A DNA stretch of 64,000 bases from Sebastes aleutianus (lineage: Eukaryota; Chordata; Actinopteri; Perciformes; Sebastidae): assembly GCA_916700875.1 (NCBI GenBank), contig CAKAKS010000022.1, positions 10,469,013 to 10,533,012 of the forward strand, in the 5' to 3' direction. The notes beneath the pieces are model-generated. The model had not been told where the DNA came from, did no database searches, and was given only the letters and a program-made list of their open reading frames with translations. Positions 1 to 12,700 of this stretch are shown here, piece after piece. Within the stretch, counting starts at the first letter, position 1. Each line of letters opens with the position of its first letter. A program made the position numbers and the translations under genes.

Positions 1-100
1 GTTAAAGCTACTCTGAGGAACTTTTATTTTGTTTTGATTTTGGGGGGCACTGTGGACAAAAACAGTAGTGCTTCCGAGCACCAGACTCCCTTTAGAAAAC

Positions 101-390
101 CTAATTTTTATGAAGCAAGGTCTGACAGTCTGCCCTGGTGCAGTCCTGGTTCTGGCTCTCCCGTGCCTCCCTTCCTTCCAGCGGGCTCAGCAATACGGCC
201 TGGGTCTCCAACAGCGTGGTGTCGGTGTTGGCTCCTGGCGGAACAGCGATCAAGGCGAAACTCTGCTCCTGGCTAGAGGAAGAGCTGCTGCTGCCGAGCG
301 TGGAGCTCTCCACCTCCCACCGGAGCTCCGATTGCAGGTTGAAGGCGCCAGCGAAGCCCGATCTGGGTTTGTCCGCGGCACACTTGTTTA
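101..390 (-). CDS. Possible terminal exon of an unrecognised minus-strand gene
   Basis: On the minus strand an open frame runs from about 390 down to a TAG stop at 101-103. It reads roughly KCAADKPRSGFAGAFNL, then a stretch with seven consecutive serines, and ends CQTLLHKN. Third codon positions are GC-rich, unlike the AT-rich flanks, which suggests real coding. A TTTATT on the plus strand near 24-29 would be an AATAAA signal for this strand, fitting a last exon with a very short 3' UTR. The upstream boundary is uncertain: an in-frame stop lies just before it and the nearest AG has a poor pyrimidine tract. The serine-rich, acidic composition would suit a cytoplasmic tail, but I recognise no family. 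Two plus-strand frames are also open here, so strand is not proven. Confidence 0.4.
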
Positions 391-445
391 CTTATGTAGG
401 TCATATAGAAGCATCAGTATTAAATTGAGACTCTTAACCAGATAA

Positions 446-1468
446 AAGTCCCTTGTAGTAACCATAATCCTTATGTTCTCAAAATGTTTGACCTGCAAGG
501 CATCTACACTTTAAAACAGTCAAGGACTGAAAGATAAAACAAGTAAGAACTTGGTCGTCTTTGTCTGAATTGTATGAAGACATGATCCTTTTATGCCAAA
601 CACTACTGTATTGAATTAAGTGTGCAGAATTTAAGTCAAGTTGAACAAACTAGTCAAGTCATGCCAAGTTCATCTGTATTGATTCAACCGATATCGCATG
701 CAATGTCAAAACAGGAAGCTCCCCGAGAGCAACAGGTCCAAACACAGCCCAAGTAGCCTCAACTAGAAACCGAAAAACAACACGTAAGAAAGAAAAATTC
801 AAATGGCTGATTATGCAACAGGAGCCCTTTGAGTACAGTCTGGATCATTGTCCCTGTGGTCTATGAGTAAAAATAAATCATCAAATGGAGGAATCCGTGT
901 GATTTGAAGTAGATTGGTCAAAGAGATGAAGCCACAGGGGATTATCAGTGACGTCTGTCTGGCCACGTTGAGCTATTTAGCCTCTTTTAGCTTGTTGTTT
1001 TACTTTATGGGTCAGTTACTGCATTTTTCAGTCTCATTGCTCTCATCAGACCTAGATATTTGTCTCTTGAGTTGGTAAAAGGGAAAGTAAATACTGCACT
1101 TTCATGACATTCATCAGGTAGAGCCGCGTGAAGTGCATGTACAAACAAATCTTCAGCACATGATCCTCGAGCTCAGCTATCTGAATCTCAAGACTCTCAG
1201 TCGCCTGCAACGGTGGAGTTTCCCTGCATGGTGACTCAAAGCATCACTGTCAACTCAGCCCTGATACACAAGACGTCATTTCCTGGTTCGATAAAAGACT
1301 GTGAAAGCCACAGAAACCAGCGTGATGTAAACTGAATGCAAAACAGACTGGATTTTCAACTGAACTTAAGACCAGAGCGTCACAGCTTTATGAACAGGAT
1401 CGTCTTACTAATGTAAGAGAAGATATAGGATCAGTGTTTGTTGATCAACACAGGGGAAACAATTAGAC
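446..1468. other. Intergenic, no feature seen
   Basis: AT-rich sequence with no convincing exon, tandem repeat or recognised transposon on either strand. Further exons of the possible minus-strand gene at the left edge could lie here, but I see no open frame with flanking splice sites that supports one. Confidence 0.5.
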
Positions 1469-1990
1469 TTAAAGGTCCCATATTGTGCTCATTTTCAGGT
1501 TCATACTTGTATTTTAGGTTTTTACTAGAGCATGTTTACATGCTGTAATGTAAAAAAAAACATGTTATTTTCCTCATACTGTCTGCCTGAATATGCCTGT
1601 ATTCACTCTCTGTCTGAAACGCTCCGTTTTAGTGCATTTCAACAGAACTGCAATGGAATTGCGTTGCAAGGCAACAGCTCGGGTCCATCTTTACTTCCTG
1701 TCAGCTTATGTCATTCACACACACTGCAACAGGAAATAAACTGGGACACATTTAGAATGTTTCCGTTTAAAACTGTGTACTGGTCTATATATTGTATATT
1801 TGTGACATCATAACATTTTCAATAAATCCTGACAGCTTGTTTCAAAGGCACAGTTTCTGAATACGGGCTGTGTGCATTTCTCCACGGATTGAGCGTTTTG
1901 ATACTTTCACAGTATTTAATAAGCACTTCAACCTGCTTTATAATACAAAAAGACAAGAAGATCTCACTTTTTACAATATGGGACCTTTAA
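1469..1990. mobile_element. TTAA-flanked non-autonomous DNA transposon, family A copy 1
   Basis: The left end reads TTAAAGGTCCCATATTG and the right end CAATATGGGACCTTTAA, a near-perfect terminal inverted repeat flanked by TTAA. The interior has no transposase frame. It shares 'catgtttacatgct' and 'tctgtctgaaacgct' with two larger relatives at 23668-24206 and 50175-50642. TTAA target sites are typical of piggyBac-type elements, so this is probably a piggyBac-like MITE. The class is inferred from the target site only. Confidence 0.75.
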
Positions 1991-2700
1991 AATTACAGTG
2001 CAAGCAGTATACAAACAGTACCCATGACCAGGGAAGTACTTTTAGTGCAATACCATCTCAAGCAAAGTGCCATAGTGGTGTGGTTAGTAGTATATGTAGA
2101 GTAATATGATACCACCAACTATAACAGCTCAGTGTGAAAATAGCAATGTTTTCCAAACTAAATGCCAAAAAACAGGCGATAGTTGTTGCCTTTCGCGGCC
2201 GTCCCTCTGCTTGGTTAGTCTTGCTGTTGCTCTGTGTTTCTGTCTCCAAGCCTGCAGGGCAGTATTAGTCAGCAGCACACCTGGATGGTGTTCCCCATGC
2301 ATGCACAAAGGCTGGCGCAGCAGACAGGCCATTACACACCTCTGCGTTATGTTTTTGTTCCAATATTTTTATCTTTACACCAGTCTCTACGCTGCTGACT
2401 TTACGGATGTGTGCTGCCCATTAGATATCAGCCATGACAGCGACTCTGGTATTGTTTTCACCTTGTGAGTCATCTTGGCAAAATGTGGCTCTGGAGACGT
2501 CTACTGTAACGGGATCTACCACAGAGGTGGTTTGGAGTAGTTTGCCAGGTGTTTATATTGCTGTCTGTGGACAGATATTGTCACCACAATAGCTTTGCAA
2601 CCGTGCAAGATGCACTCACGAAACTTTATAGGTGTGTAGTTGAGATCAAAATGAAGATTTAGCTCAAAGACGGGTGTGGTCCGAACAAGGGCGCCCACGC
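1991..2700. other. Intergenic, no feature seen
   Basis: Non-repetitive by eye. A 120-residue plus-strand open frame (2106-2468) has no recognisable domain, no splice context and ordinary AT-rich codon use, so I do not call it. Confidence 0.45.
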
Positions 2701-3245
2701 CTTTCTCATCTCAACTTGTCACATGACGCTTCATCAAGACCCGTTAGCGTTACTTTCTAACTACGACTTCAAACTATGACACTCCACTATGGCAGCAGTA
2801 AACACATGGTTATGAATTCAAACAAAGCACTTGCTTAGCTTTAGGTAACAAAACCACCTGGTTAGGTTTAGGAAAAATCATCATGGTTTGGCTTAAAATG
2901 ACTACATTTGTAAAGTGAAAGTGAACTGGACACAGACAGCGGTCTCCTGGATGAAAGCCCTGTGTGTGTTGGACCCGTCCACCTCCCCTCCCTGCCACCA
3001 TATGTGTGTTTTTTCACTCTTTAAACTACGTCAACACACTCCCGGAGCTTTTTCTCTGCGTGTTCATTATTGACACGAATGGGTTTACATTGTAGCTGCT
3101 TGAAATCCCAGAGCGTCTCATACAGATGCTAAAGGGTGTCGTGTGCGTCGGTATCAGACGCCGAGGGGCAGTTGGTATTTGAGATTTGGCCCCCACACTT
3201 AACGCCCCTGGTTCGATTTGGTGTTGCGGACGGTGTGAGCTCATT
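2700..3245 (+). repeat. Dispersed repeat, family E copy 1
   Basis: It contains 'ggttaggtttaggaaaaatc', then 'ggcttaaaatgacta' and 'ggtctcctggatgaaag', followed by a CCT-rich 'gacccgtccacctcccc'. The same order of words occurs at about 60050-60430 and, reversed, at 55920-56670. The downstream part ('gggtttacattgtag') matches 29500-29545. No open frame or terminal inverted repeat was identified, so the class is unknown. Confidence 0.6.
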
Positions 3246-3353
3246 GCAAGATGGGCCCTACTTTGTTGTAAATAAATGATTTTATTATTTAGTATAAGGT
3301 CCTGTTTTTGTCCCAGTCTAAGAGCCGGACTGTGTCACTTTCAAACAACATAT

Positions 3354-3490
3354 TTAAAGGTGCAGTGTATAGTGTATTTCTTTATTCTAAGAAAACATGA
3401 TTCTTATTTTCAGGCAATTATGCACTACAAAAACATACTTATTAATATTATATTCCATTTCTGCCAATAGATCCCCCGCGGTTTCCAATC
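3354..3490 (+). repeat. Truncated family B element, copy 1
   Basis: It starts at TTAAAGGTGCAGTGTATAG and includes 'tattatattccatttctgcc' and 'aatagatccccc', matching the inner ends of the copies at 46328-46684 and 58257-58806. The left TTAA is present, but the matching right end is not found, so this copy is probably truncated. Confidence 0.6.
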
Positions 3491-4590
3491 TAAAGCCCCT
3501 ATTGGTAGGATGAATGTTTGTCAGTGTCTGTACAAACATATTTCATGAGACTGATTTTGGAAAGCCAAAAAAGCCTGTTACAAACTGAGGGTATTATGGG
3601 AAGTGTGGATTCAGCATTTATTTAGTTTGACCCAATTAGGAAATATGTGTCAGGGCTTTGGGTTTGTAGGCTTGTTGTGGAGTTTTTGTGCCCTTAAGTT
3701 GAAAAACAAAATCAGTGGAGCTTAAATAGTTACGCCTCCATTAAGCCCTCCACAGTGGACATGTTCCCTTGTCCTCTGTTACCAGTGTTTCTTCTGGCCC
3801 AGGGGCATAACATTCCCACACCAACATAGAGTCGTCATTGTGGGCAGGTCATTACAAGGCCATTATGTTTTATGTTTGAAATAATTTTCCACTATAATTC
3901 TCATAAAGTAGCAGTTTTTCTACTTGGCTGATTTGACCTCGTCTCATTTTATGTGTGGTTCTCCTTCCCATAAACAGCGTAACCAATATTGCTTATAATT
4001 ATTTGTACATTTGGCTCTAATTGGATTTGATGTATTATATATCAGAAATTAAACATCTGGATAAGATTAAAATGTGTAAAATGTAAAATGAACCGAAGGA
4101 CAAAGAAACCAGTTTAAATGCTGTCTGGTGTGTCCTCAGAATACTTGGTAAGGAGTGACTTCATGTAGCTTCCTCTTTCATTTGACTTTAAGGCATTGGT
4201 TTGAAAGATATCACTGCAGCCAATACACTCCAAATCAATTTACAGTTGTGCGTAAAAGCGCACAAACACCTCCTGATGCCTTGTGGCACTAAACTGAGAG
4301 TCAGTCAGCTGGAAGCATTAAAGATGAAGACTTGACATCCTCTGGTGTTCACTTGAGGCCACTGCAAAATAAAATCAGGATGTCTCTTATGCTGCATACA
4401 TGCCTCCTATCCAGTGTCAGAACTTCTCCATTCTGGCTTTTACGCATAGCATTCTCTCTTTTCTGTAACGCAAACTGATCTCTCGCACTGATTCTCCCAC
4501 ATTTTCCTCTCTTGCTTTGGTTGCAAAAGGCCACATAGTGCGTTTTCCATCAAAATACACTTTGTGTAAATCCTCCCACCCAGCAGCAGC
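3491..4590. other. Intergenic sequence upstream of sort1
   Basis: No exon or clear repeat was seen. The 3' part (from about 4300) becomes less AT-rich as it approaches the sortilin first exon and may hold promoter elements, but no TATA box or other decisive element stands out. Confidence 0.4.
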
Positions 4591-4785
4591 AGCAGCTCAG
4601 GTCACCTGGATGCGGGTAGAAAAAACACCTGCTGGTGGAGGACGCACCTCTTCACACAGCACTTTTCTTTATGTTAAGGACCAGTCCGAGCGCGTCCCAC
4701 ACCCATTTGCTTACAACAAACTGAGCCAGTATCTGCAGACATCTGCTACTCTGAGGTCCCCTTTATTATTATTCTCACATCGGAT
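4591..4785 (+). promoter_or_regulatory. Proximal promoter / 5' UTR region of sort1
   Basis: This is the segment directly before the sortilin start codon. It holds a short CAG run ('cagcagcagcagctcagg') and moderately GC-rich sequence. The start at 4786 is chosen because it begins a hydrophobic signal peptide and opens the exon ending in the correct donor. The transcription start cannot be placed from sequence alone. Confidence 0.35.
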
Positions 4786-7700
4786 ATGATCTGGAGACTG
4801 GTGGTCCTCGGTGGGTTGTGCGTCCTTCTTCTGGGCGCTGAAGGCACAAGGACGGTGACTTTGCACCGGATCCAGCAGCAGCATGAGAGCCCTGCACGAC
4901 CCAGGAGGGATACGACCCCCAACAGACCTGTTCACGGACCCCCCTTCACCTCCTGCAAGACACTCCTCACACCAGTCGAGCACAGGGTCCTGGATGACAA
5001 TAAGCATGAGGTGAGAGTGTGTTTGAGTTATTGTTCTGAGGCTGCTAGGAAAGGTTTGGTGAATATAGGCAAGCAGCAAAGAAGTCATATAATATTAATA
5101 CATTTGCAGTTATTAAACTAATTAACTTGTTCCTATAGGTCAGAAAGTGATATTTTTCTTGCTTTATTTGCTTTTTTTCTGCATTGTTTCAGTATATTCA
5201 AGGTAAAATCCCCTGAACAAACAATAAAGCTGTGCAATATTAATACACTGAATGTGAATACAGTTATCTGTGCAATATATCCTTGATGCAATATACACCT
5301 CAAGTGCAACTTTGTTTACATTTTATTTATTAACTCTACTCTACCTATTTTACAAGTGCAATTACCTGTTTACATTACATCTATTTTTATATTTTATACT
5401 TCTAGTGTAACACTCCTGTTTATATTTATTTATTACATCTACTTTACCTGTTTTATTTACTTTATAACTGTGTGTGTTTTACCTGTTATATGTTTCATCT
5501 GCCTCGTTTAGTCTTGTCAAGTATTTGTTTTAAAGCACTGACCAGAAGTGGCAAACTGTGAATCTCGTTGTATTTAATACAATGACAATAAAGCTTTCTA
5601 TTCTAATCTATTCTAAGATAGTTCTTAAAAAAGACAATAAACAAGTGAAACTTTAATAGAAACAACAAATCATTTTTATTTATTCATGATATTAAATGAC
5701 ATTTGCAATGTGCAAACAGATGATCTACTGTGGTGATCAACATTTTGTTTTTGTCATTTATCAGCAAATTACCATTTTTTGTTCTTTGACCACCACAGGA
5801 AATGAAAGTTGCATATTTGGGATTTTTTTTTTGTTTCTTTTTTTTTTAACTTTAGAGGCGATGCTGTCATAATGTTTGAGTATCTCTTCTCTCTTTCTCC
5901 TAGACAGGGTTCAACGGTGATGATGGCTCCTATGTGATTCTTACATGGGTGGGCGATGGTACAGGTGTAAGTATCTTAGTAGTACTACAGTACCACAAGG
6001 TTAAGATCATTCCCATCAGCACAACATGTTGTCTACTTTTCTCTTTAGAGATACAGAAACATGTGTGAATGCTCAGACTTTATACTGATGTCTAATCTCT
6101 GGCAGTTTCTGTAATCCAAAATATTATTTATTTGTTTTTTTTTACTTTTATTTGAAAAAATGGTCTGAAATATATATAAACTACCTCATACTTAGAAATA
6201 ATGTCATACTCTTTTTCATAGGTCGTCCTGGTGCTGTCAACATTTAGTGCTCCAATAGATACTTTCCTAGAAGGCGGCTCTTCGCGACTTTATCGAAGGT
6301 GAGTTAGTATCTGATGTAGTAGAGGAAATAACATGAGCAGAAACACCCTGAGAAGAACTCAAAAACACAGTCTTTCTTTTCCTCTCTCATCAGCACGGAT
6401 TATGCAAAATCCTTCCATGACATTTCCCATCAGATCAACAACACCTTCATAAGGGAGGAGTTTGGAGTCAGTGTTGGACCAGGGAGCTCTGTAAGTCAAC
6501 ACTCTAGTGTGTAGTGAGTGAGCAGTTCGAGTTTCGGTTAAGAAACCGAGTGTGATGTTGCCTCACAATAAAAAAGTGTGAAGACATCTTGCATGTTGCT
6601 CTGCTGTCTGGTGCCACATCTTCACTTGGTTTGCTCTCGTCCTCACAGTGTTGTGGCTGGCATGTTCAAAAATACACCCACAGAAGTTCAGGATTAGCAC
6701 GGATATTCACTTTTTTGATGTTTTTATCCAGCTTCGTCTACATAAGTCATGAAATTAGCAATACTTGTGAACTGGCGGGAGGTTTGAGACACATGTTTTA
6801 GGATGAGAAGATGTAAAAAGACGTTTTCTCTGACATGCAGGTGGATCTTTTTACCCAGGAATTCTGCGAAAAGCCAGTAAAAGTAAAGCTTAAAATATGC
6901 AGTAGTGTATATGTTTAGTAAACAATCATCATCCCTGCTAACTTTGCATCTCATAATTGACTTTAGGTGATTCTGACAGCAGACATCCCGGTGGTGGACA
7001 ATGCTGGCGGGATCATCTTCACCTCCACGGATGCCGGCGCGACCTTCAAGTTCATCAAGCTGCCCTTCCACCTGGATCAGCCAATCACGTACCACTTCCT
7101 CAACCCTGACTACCTGGTGGCGCTCAGCATCGATGTGAGTCGCACGGCTTTTAAATGTTGTTTCTCTTACTTTTTTTTATTTCATTCACAAGGTCACAAT
7201 GGTCTCCCCTCGCTCTGTGTAATAGCTATAAAACTCACACACAGATCAAGCCCACACCTTAAAGTAAAGGTAAACACTCCTCTGTTCCTTTCCGACTCGC
7301 AGGGCGGTCTGTGGCTCTCTCTGGACTTTGGTGCCAAGTGGACAAAAGTTCATGATGGAGTGCATTCTTTCTCATGGTGAGGATAAACAGGAAACCAAAC
7401 CACACCGCGAATCCCAGCATGTCTAAAAGAAAGCAGATGAACCATGTGTTCTGTAAAAGCTGTAGGCCAGTATTGACTTGTTTTACTTAGATTGAATGGA
7501 TATGATATGATACGCAGTGTGTTTTTTGTTCTGCAGAAGAAAAAGTAATGTGTAAAAACAGTTCAAATGGAAGTCGTTGTGACACTTTTTAGGTGTTTGT
7601 GACATGTTTTTAACTTCCTCTTTCCATCAGGGGGGCCGGCATTAATTTGTTCTTCAGCTTCAGTCGAACAGACACAGGTAGGAAGATGTATGGAATGCAT

Positions 7701-9739
7701 TTCATCATACCAGAGAGCTTAAAAAAAGTTGTCAGACAGCCAGTGATTTGATCTGAAGGACTCGATTATGACATAAAAGTGTTCGCCTTGCAATGCAAGA
7801 AAGACATTTAGAGAAATTTATCATTAAAGTGCAATCCAATCAAATCTAAAAAACAACCAGCATTATGTGGTTTATGCTGTTAAGTTAAGATCTCCATTGT
7901 CCCATAAGAGGAAATCCTTTCTGCAGTAAGCCTGCATAAAAACACTAAAATAATAGATGACTAAAAGTGTGATTGCTGTACACACAATATAAAATACAAT
8001 AAAAAAGTCCATGTGATAAAAATGGCAAGAGATAATAATAAGGATAAGATATTGTTGGGGGATCCAATGGTGGTATATTTAAATGAAGTGCACTTGGGAT
8101 TTAAAAGATGCCATTTTCCAGCTATAATATAGGGCTTAATTGGATTAAAAGTGGAGAGGAAAATCAATAAATAAGAGTCCTGAGCATCTCTTGCTTCTTG
8201 TCGCCACAGTTGAGGCAGATGAGAGGGGCAATTTGGTGCTGAAGAAGACTAAAGATCTGGGGAAAACCTTCACCACAATCCACGAGGACATCTTCAGTTT
8301 TGGCTACATAGGAGCCTTCCTCTTCTTCTCCGTGATGGAGGATTCGGTAAGAAGACTCCTCTTCACACGCATATTAGTTATCTAGATGGTCAAATCACAT
8401 TAAAGACCACTAATCTTAATTATAAGCAATAATAACAACACAGTGATGCATTGTTTTGCTCCCAGAGATCCCCTCGTGTCATGTATTTCTCATCAGACCA
8501 AGGAGATACCTTCAGCCGAGCGCTTCTACCTTCTGCCTCCACCGAGCAGGTGAGAAAGAGATTTACATTTTTTTTTTTTGTAGTTTAGTTCAAAATTTCT
8601 ATTGGTTATGTTAACAAAAATAAAGTTGTAACCTTTAAAATTTTTGTTATTTTAAAAAGGACTCTCTTCTTTGATTAGATAGTTCATTTCAATACAAATT
8701 TTGCCAATTTTAAACTAATTTATTTAGGCAAAGCTCTGCTTCTGATAAAGCAACATTTATTAATTGAGAACTTTGGGTTCTTCTATGTCAGTATTGAAAT
8801 ATTATAAACGATATCCTGCCCTACCACAGGAAATGTACGGATGTTAATATAATTATCACCTTTTGTCACACACTTTCTCTTACACTTTGAGTCAGACTTG
8901 TGGTTGTTGAGAAAGTTTTAAACCCTCAGAAACAGCTGGTTAAGTTAAAAAACATCGATGGCAACATTTCCCTTTTTCAACACCAACTAAACACACACAC
9001 ACACACACATCTGTTCTGGCGCAACACCCACCCACATCCACACCTTGTTGACAGCACAAACATGCACACACACTCTCTCACGACGATTAGACAAGGGGTT
9101 ACGGTTAAAGATTAAATTAGTCATCAGAAAAGTTTGTTTTTATTCATTAATAACACATTTTCTCACACCCCCTCATGTGCTCTCTCACTCACTCAGTTCT
9201 ACTCCATCCTGGATGGAGATGAAGATATGCTCTTCATGCACGTGGACAACCCAGGAGGTAACGGACAAAAACACACATGCCTATAACTTAAAAATCTACC
9301 TTAAAAACATGCTTTCGTAGTGTTGTGAAGACGACGTGACAGAATTTATAGCTCTCTCAGCCCCTTTTGTTGTAATGGAAAAGCTCAACGATAAAGGCCG
9401 GACTGGTTTCGCAAGTTCTCGGTGCTGCTGACAAATCATTCCATCATACTGAGAGTGTGTTTGTGCATGCGAGTCCAGCTGCCCGGTCTTTGTTCCTTTT
9501 CGCCCTCCCCCTCTTTTCTCATTCACGTCTATTTCTGTCTCCTCTCACATTATTATTATTATTAATTTTCCCTGGCGAGTGCTCCAGTTGCGTTAGGTGA
9601 TGGGACTTTTGTACTGCAGAGATAAATAGGGGGAGTCATGGGGGTAAGAGGGGCTTTATCTTTTGTTGGCTGGAGGGAGGGAGATTTAGTTTACACTGCA
9701 AAAGCTGACAAACGTATCTTGGGATCAGGGTGTAACACA

Positions 9740-9797
<58 letters not shown>

Positions 9798-12700
9798 GAC
9801 ACGCTAGAAACCACGTCCATCACCTCCCTCAGCTGAGCTTGTCCTTCATGGCTTTAGCTGACACGTGTGTGTGTGTGTGTGTGTGTGTGAGCTTCACATA
9901 GTAAAAATATGATTGATGATGTCGTTATTATGCTGAAAAGTTTGTGTCAGCGTTGCATCACTTGTTCCCAGGCGCTGATTCTCTTTGAAGGTGATATAAG
10001 TCAACTTTGACCCCTTGACTTTAGAAGTGTAATCATTACTGTAAAAACTGACTAAACTTCTCCTTTGTGTTTTCCGTCTTCTCTTTCGCCACAGACACCT
10101 TCTTTGGAACCATGTACACATCAGACGACCGCGGCATCTTGTTCTCCAAATCGCTGGAGCGCCACCTGTTTGATGGGCAGAGGAAGAGCGACTTCACCAA
10201 CATAACGTCACTGAGAGGAGTCTACCTCACTAATAAACTGGACGAGGGTAGGGGGTTTCATGTGTTATTTTTTAGCACTTTTGGCTACATTTCTAACAAT
10301 GCAATTAGTGCAAATTGAATTAGTGCTTTTATTTTGTTGTTCGAAGATATGTTCCTATATTATGACGAGCATGGGCGCTGTAGTTTATTTCAAGTCAACC
10401 CCCAAATACACCCTCCTGGTACCGTAAATACGAGGCGGCAAACTGGTTCTGAAAAGTGAAGCCAATGCTGAAGTGTTTTAAAATTGCATTCTCTCCAATA
10501 GCCAGCAGGGGGCGACTGCTCTGGTTGCAAAAATAAGTCTGATTGTATAGAAGTCTATGAGAAAATGAGCCTACTTCTCACTTGATTTATTACCTCAGTA
10601 AACATTGTAAACATGAGTTTATGGTCTCAATCGCTAGTTTCAAGTCTTCTTCAATACAGCATGATGTTCATTTAGTAAATTATGGTTCCATTTGGAGTCA
10701 AATAGACCATAAAGCAGGTTATGCTTTAGGGCGTGGCTACCTTGTGATTAACAGGTTGCTACCACGGCGTTGTCCGGTCTGGGATGGGTTTTCAGTTCGT
10801 GAAAGTTAATTGTAATATTTTGGTCGCTTAAAATATTCAGCGCTCGGTTGTACTTAGCTCCACCCTCTCGTGTCCCTTCTTGGTTGCAAGAAACCAAGAT
10901 GGCGATGTCCAAAATGCTGAACTCGAGGCTTCAAAAGTAGTCCCGTAGTCCACAAACCAATGGGTGACGTTACGGTGACTACGTCCACTTCTTCTATACA
11001 GTCTAAAGTAACGTGTATTATTCCACCACTGAAAATAGTCCCCGACAAATGCACTATTTACTCCTGTTTTTGAGTGATGTTTGCTAAAAACTACAGTGCC
11101 CAGCTTTTTTAGGAGATTACTGAGCCTTTAATGTTTTTATTTTTTTTTACTATTTGTGAGACGTTTTTAAAGACTTATGTCTTCAAATACTGAGAGACAG
11201 ACTAGCACAATGTTGGTCTTCTATCGGGATTTTCTGTCAATAAAAAATAGACTAATGCAAGCCTTATACTTTAACTCTGAGTGGGTAAAGAAAGGTGACG
11301 TGTCTATCATGATCGATTCCTTACATCAATCTGCTTGTCTTTATATCCACAGTCATTTGTTCACTTTTTTATTCTGATAAAATACCAACGCATGACCTTA
11401 ACTATGTGTTTTGTTGCAGATGGCCGTATAAGATCTGTCATGTCCTTTAACAGAGGAGGGTCGTGGAGGCAGCTCAACAAACCTGAGAATGTGGAATGTG
11501 GAGAACAAGTCAAAAATGTATGTTATATATATATATGTAGAAATGTACGTACTAACATTATATTCTACAAGTTAGCTCAAATATAATGTGTGTTCACATG
11601 TTTTCCATCAGTGCAACCTTCATATTCACGGAGAGCACAGCCGCGTCAACCACATGGTTCCCATGCTGGCTCTGTCTGAGCCGACTGCTATCGGTCTGGT
11701 TATCGCTCACGGTAATTGTCCCATATTTACGTTTGAAATAATGTCAAAGTTTAGATATACATTCTACTGTGTCCTTTTTGCAGTCATTTTTCTAATTCAG
11801 TATAATTCATTTCTCATAAATGAATTGAACTTTTTGAAACGTATTGATGATTTTAGATGATCTCCTCTGTTCTCCAGGTACGGTGGGCGACTCTCTGTCG
11901 TCGTCGCAGAACCCGGATGTGTTTGTCTCCTCAGACGGCGGTTATAACTGGAGGGGGACACTGAGAGGTCCTCACCACTACAGCATCCTGGACTCTGGGG
12001 GTCTCATTGTGGCTGTGGAGGCCCATCGGGAAGGACAAGCCAAGACTATCAAGTACTGAGCAGTCATGCACAATGAAACAATAGTTGGCAATGGAAGGCA
12101 GAGTATTCTTGTATTATTATGCTCCCATTTCTCGTCACCAGGTTCTCCACGGACGAGGGCCGGTGCTGGAAGTCCTATAACTTCACCGAGCAGCCCTTAT
12201 TCTTCGCGGGCCTGGCGTCCGAGCCGGGGACCAAGGCCATGAACGTCAGCGTGTGGGGCTTCCGCCCGGAGGACGACGGCCAGCCCATGTGGGTGGTCGT
12301 CACCATTGACTTCCAGAGCCTCATCACGAGAGAGTGTGAGTCAAAAACGCTTATAATGCCGTCTATATCTAGTCGTCTCACACGTTAGTGGTAGGTGCAA
12401 CAAGTTGTCTCCAGTGAGGTGGAGCCTTAGAGCAGTTTCGCATTACAGAAACTTAACAACCCATGACCTGGGACTTTCCATAAGCTAAACTTCTAAAGAA
12501 CCCATCACACACTATGTTCCTCTTTTTTTTTTTTCATTTCTATTACATTTTACAAAACGACATGCTTTGGAAACGGGCATCCATTGCATCATGTTGTCGT
12601 TTACTCTGCTTCTTGTGTTGTGCTCCTTGATTTCTTTCATTTTTTTTAAAGGCCTTGAAATTATGTATTCTCAATCAGCTCCTCATAGTGAGTGATGGGA

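Noticed and set aside
2106..2468. 120-residue open frame with hydrophobic stretch upstream of sort1
   Set aside because: No signal of splicing, no family match and AT-rich codon use.
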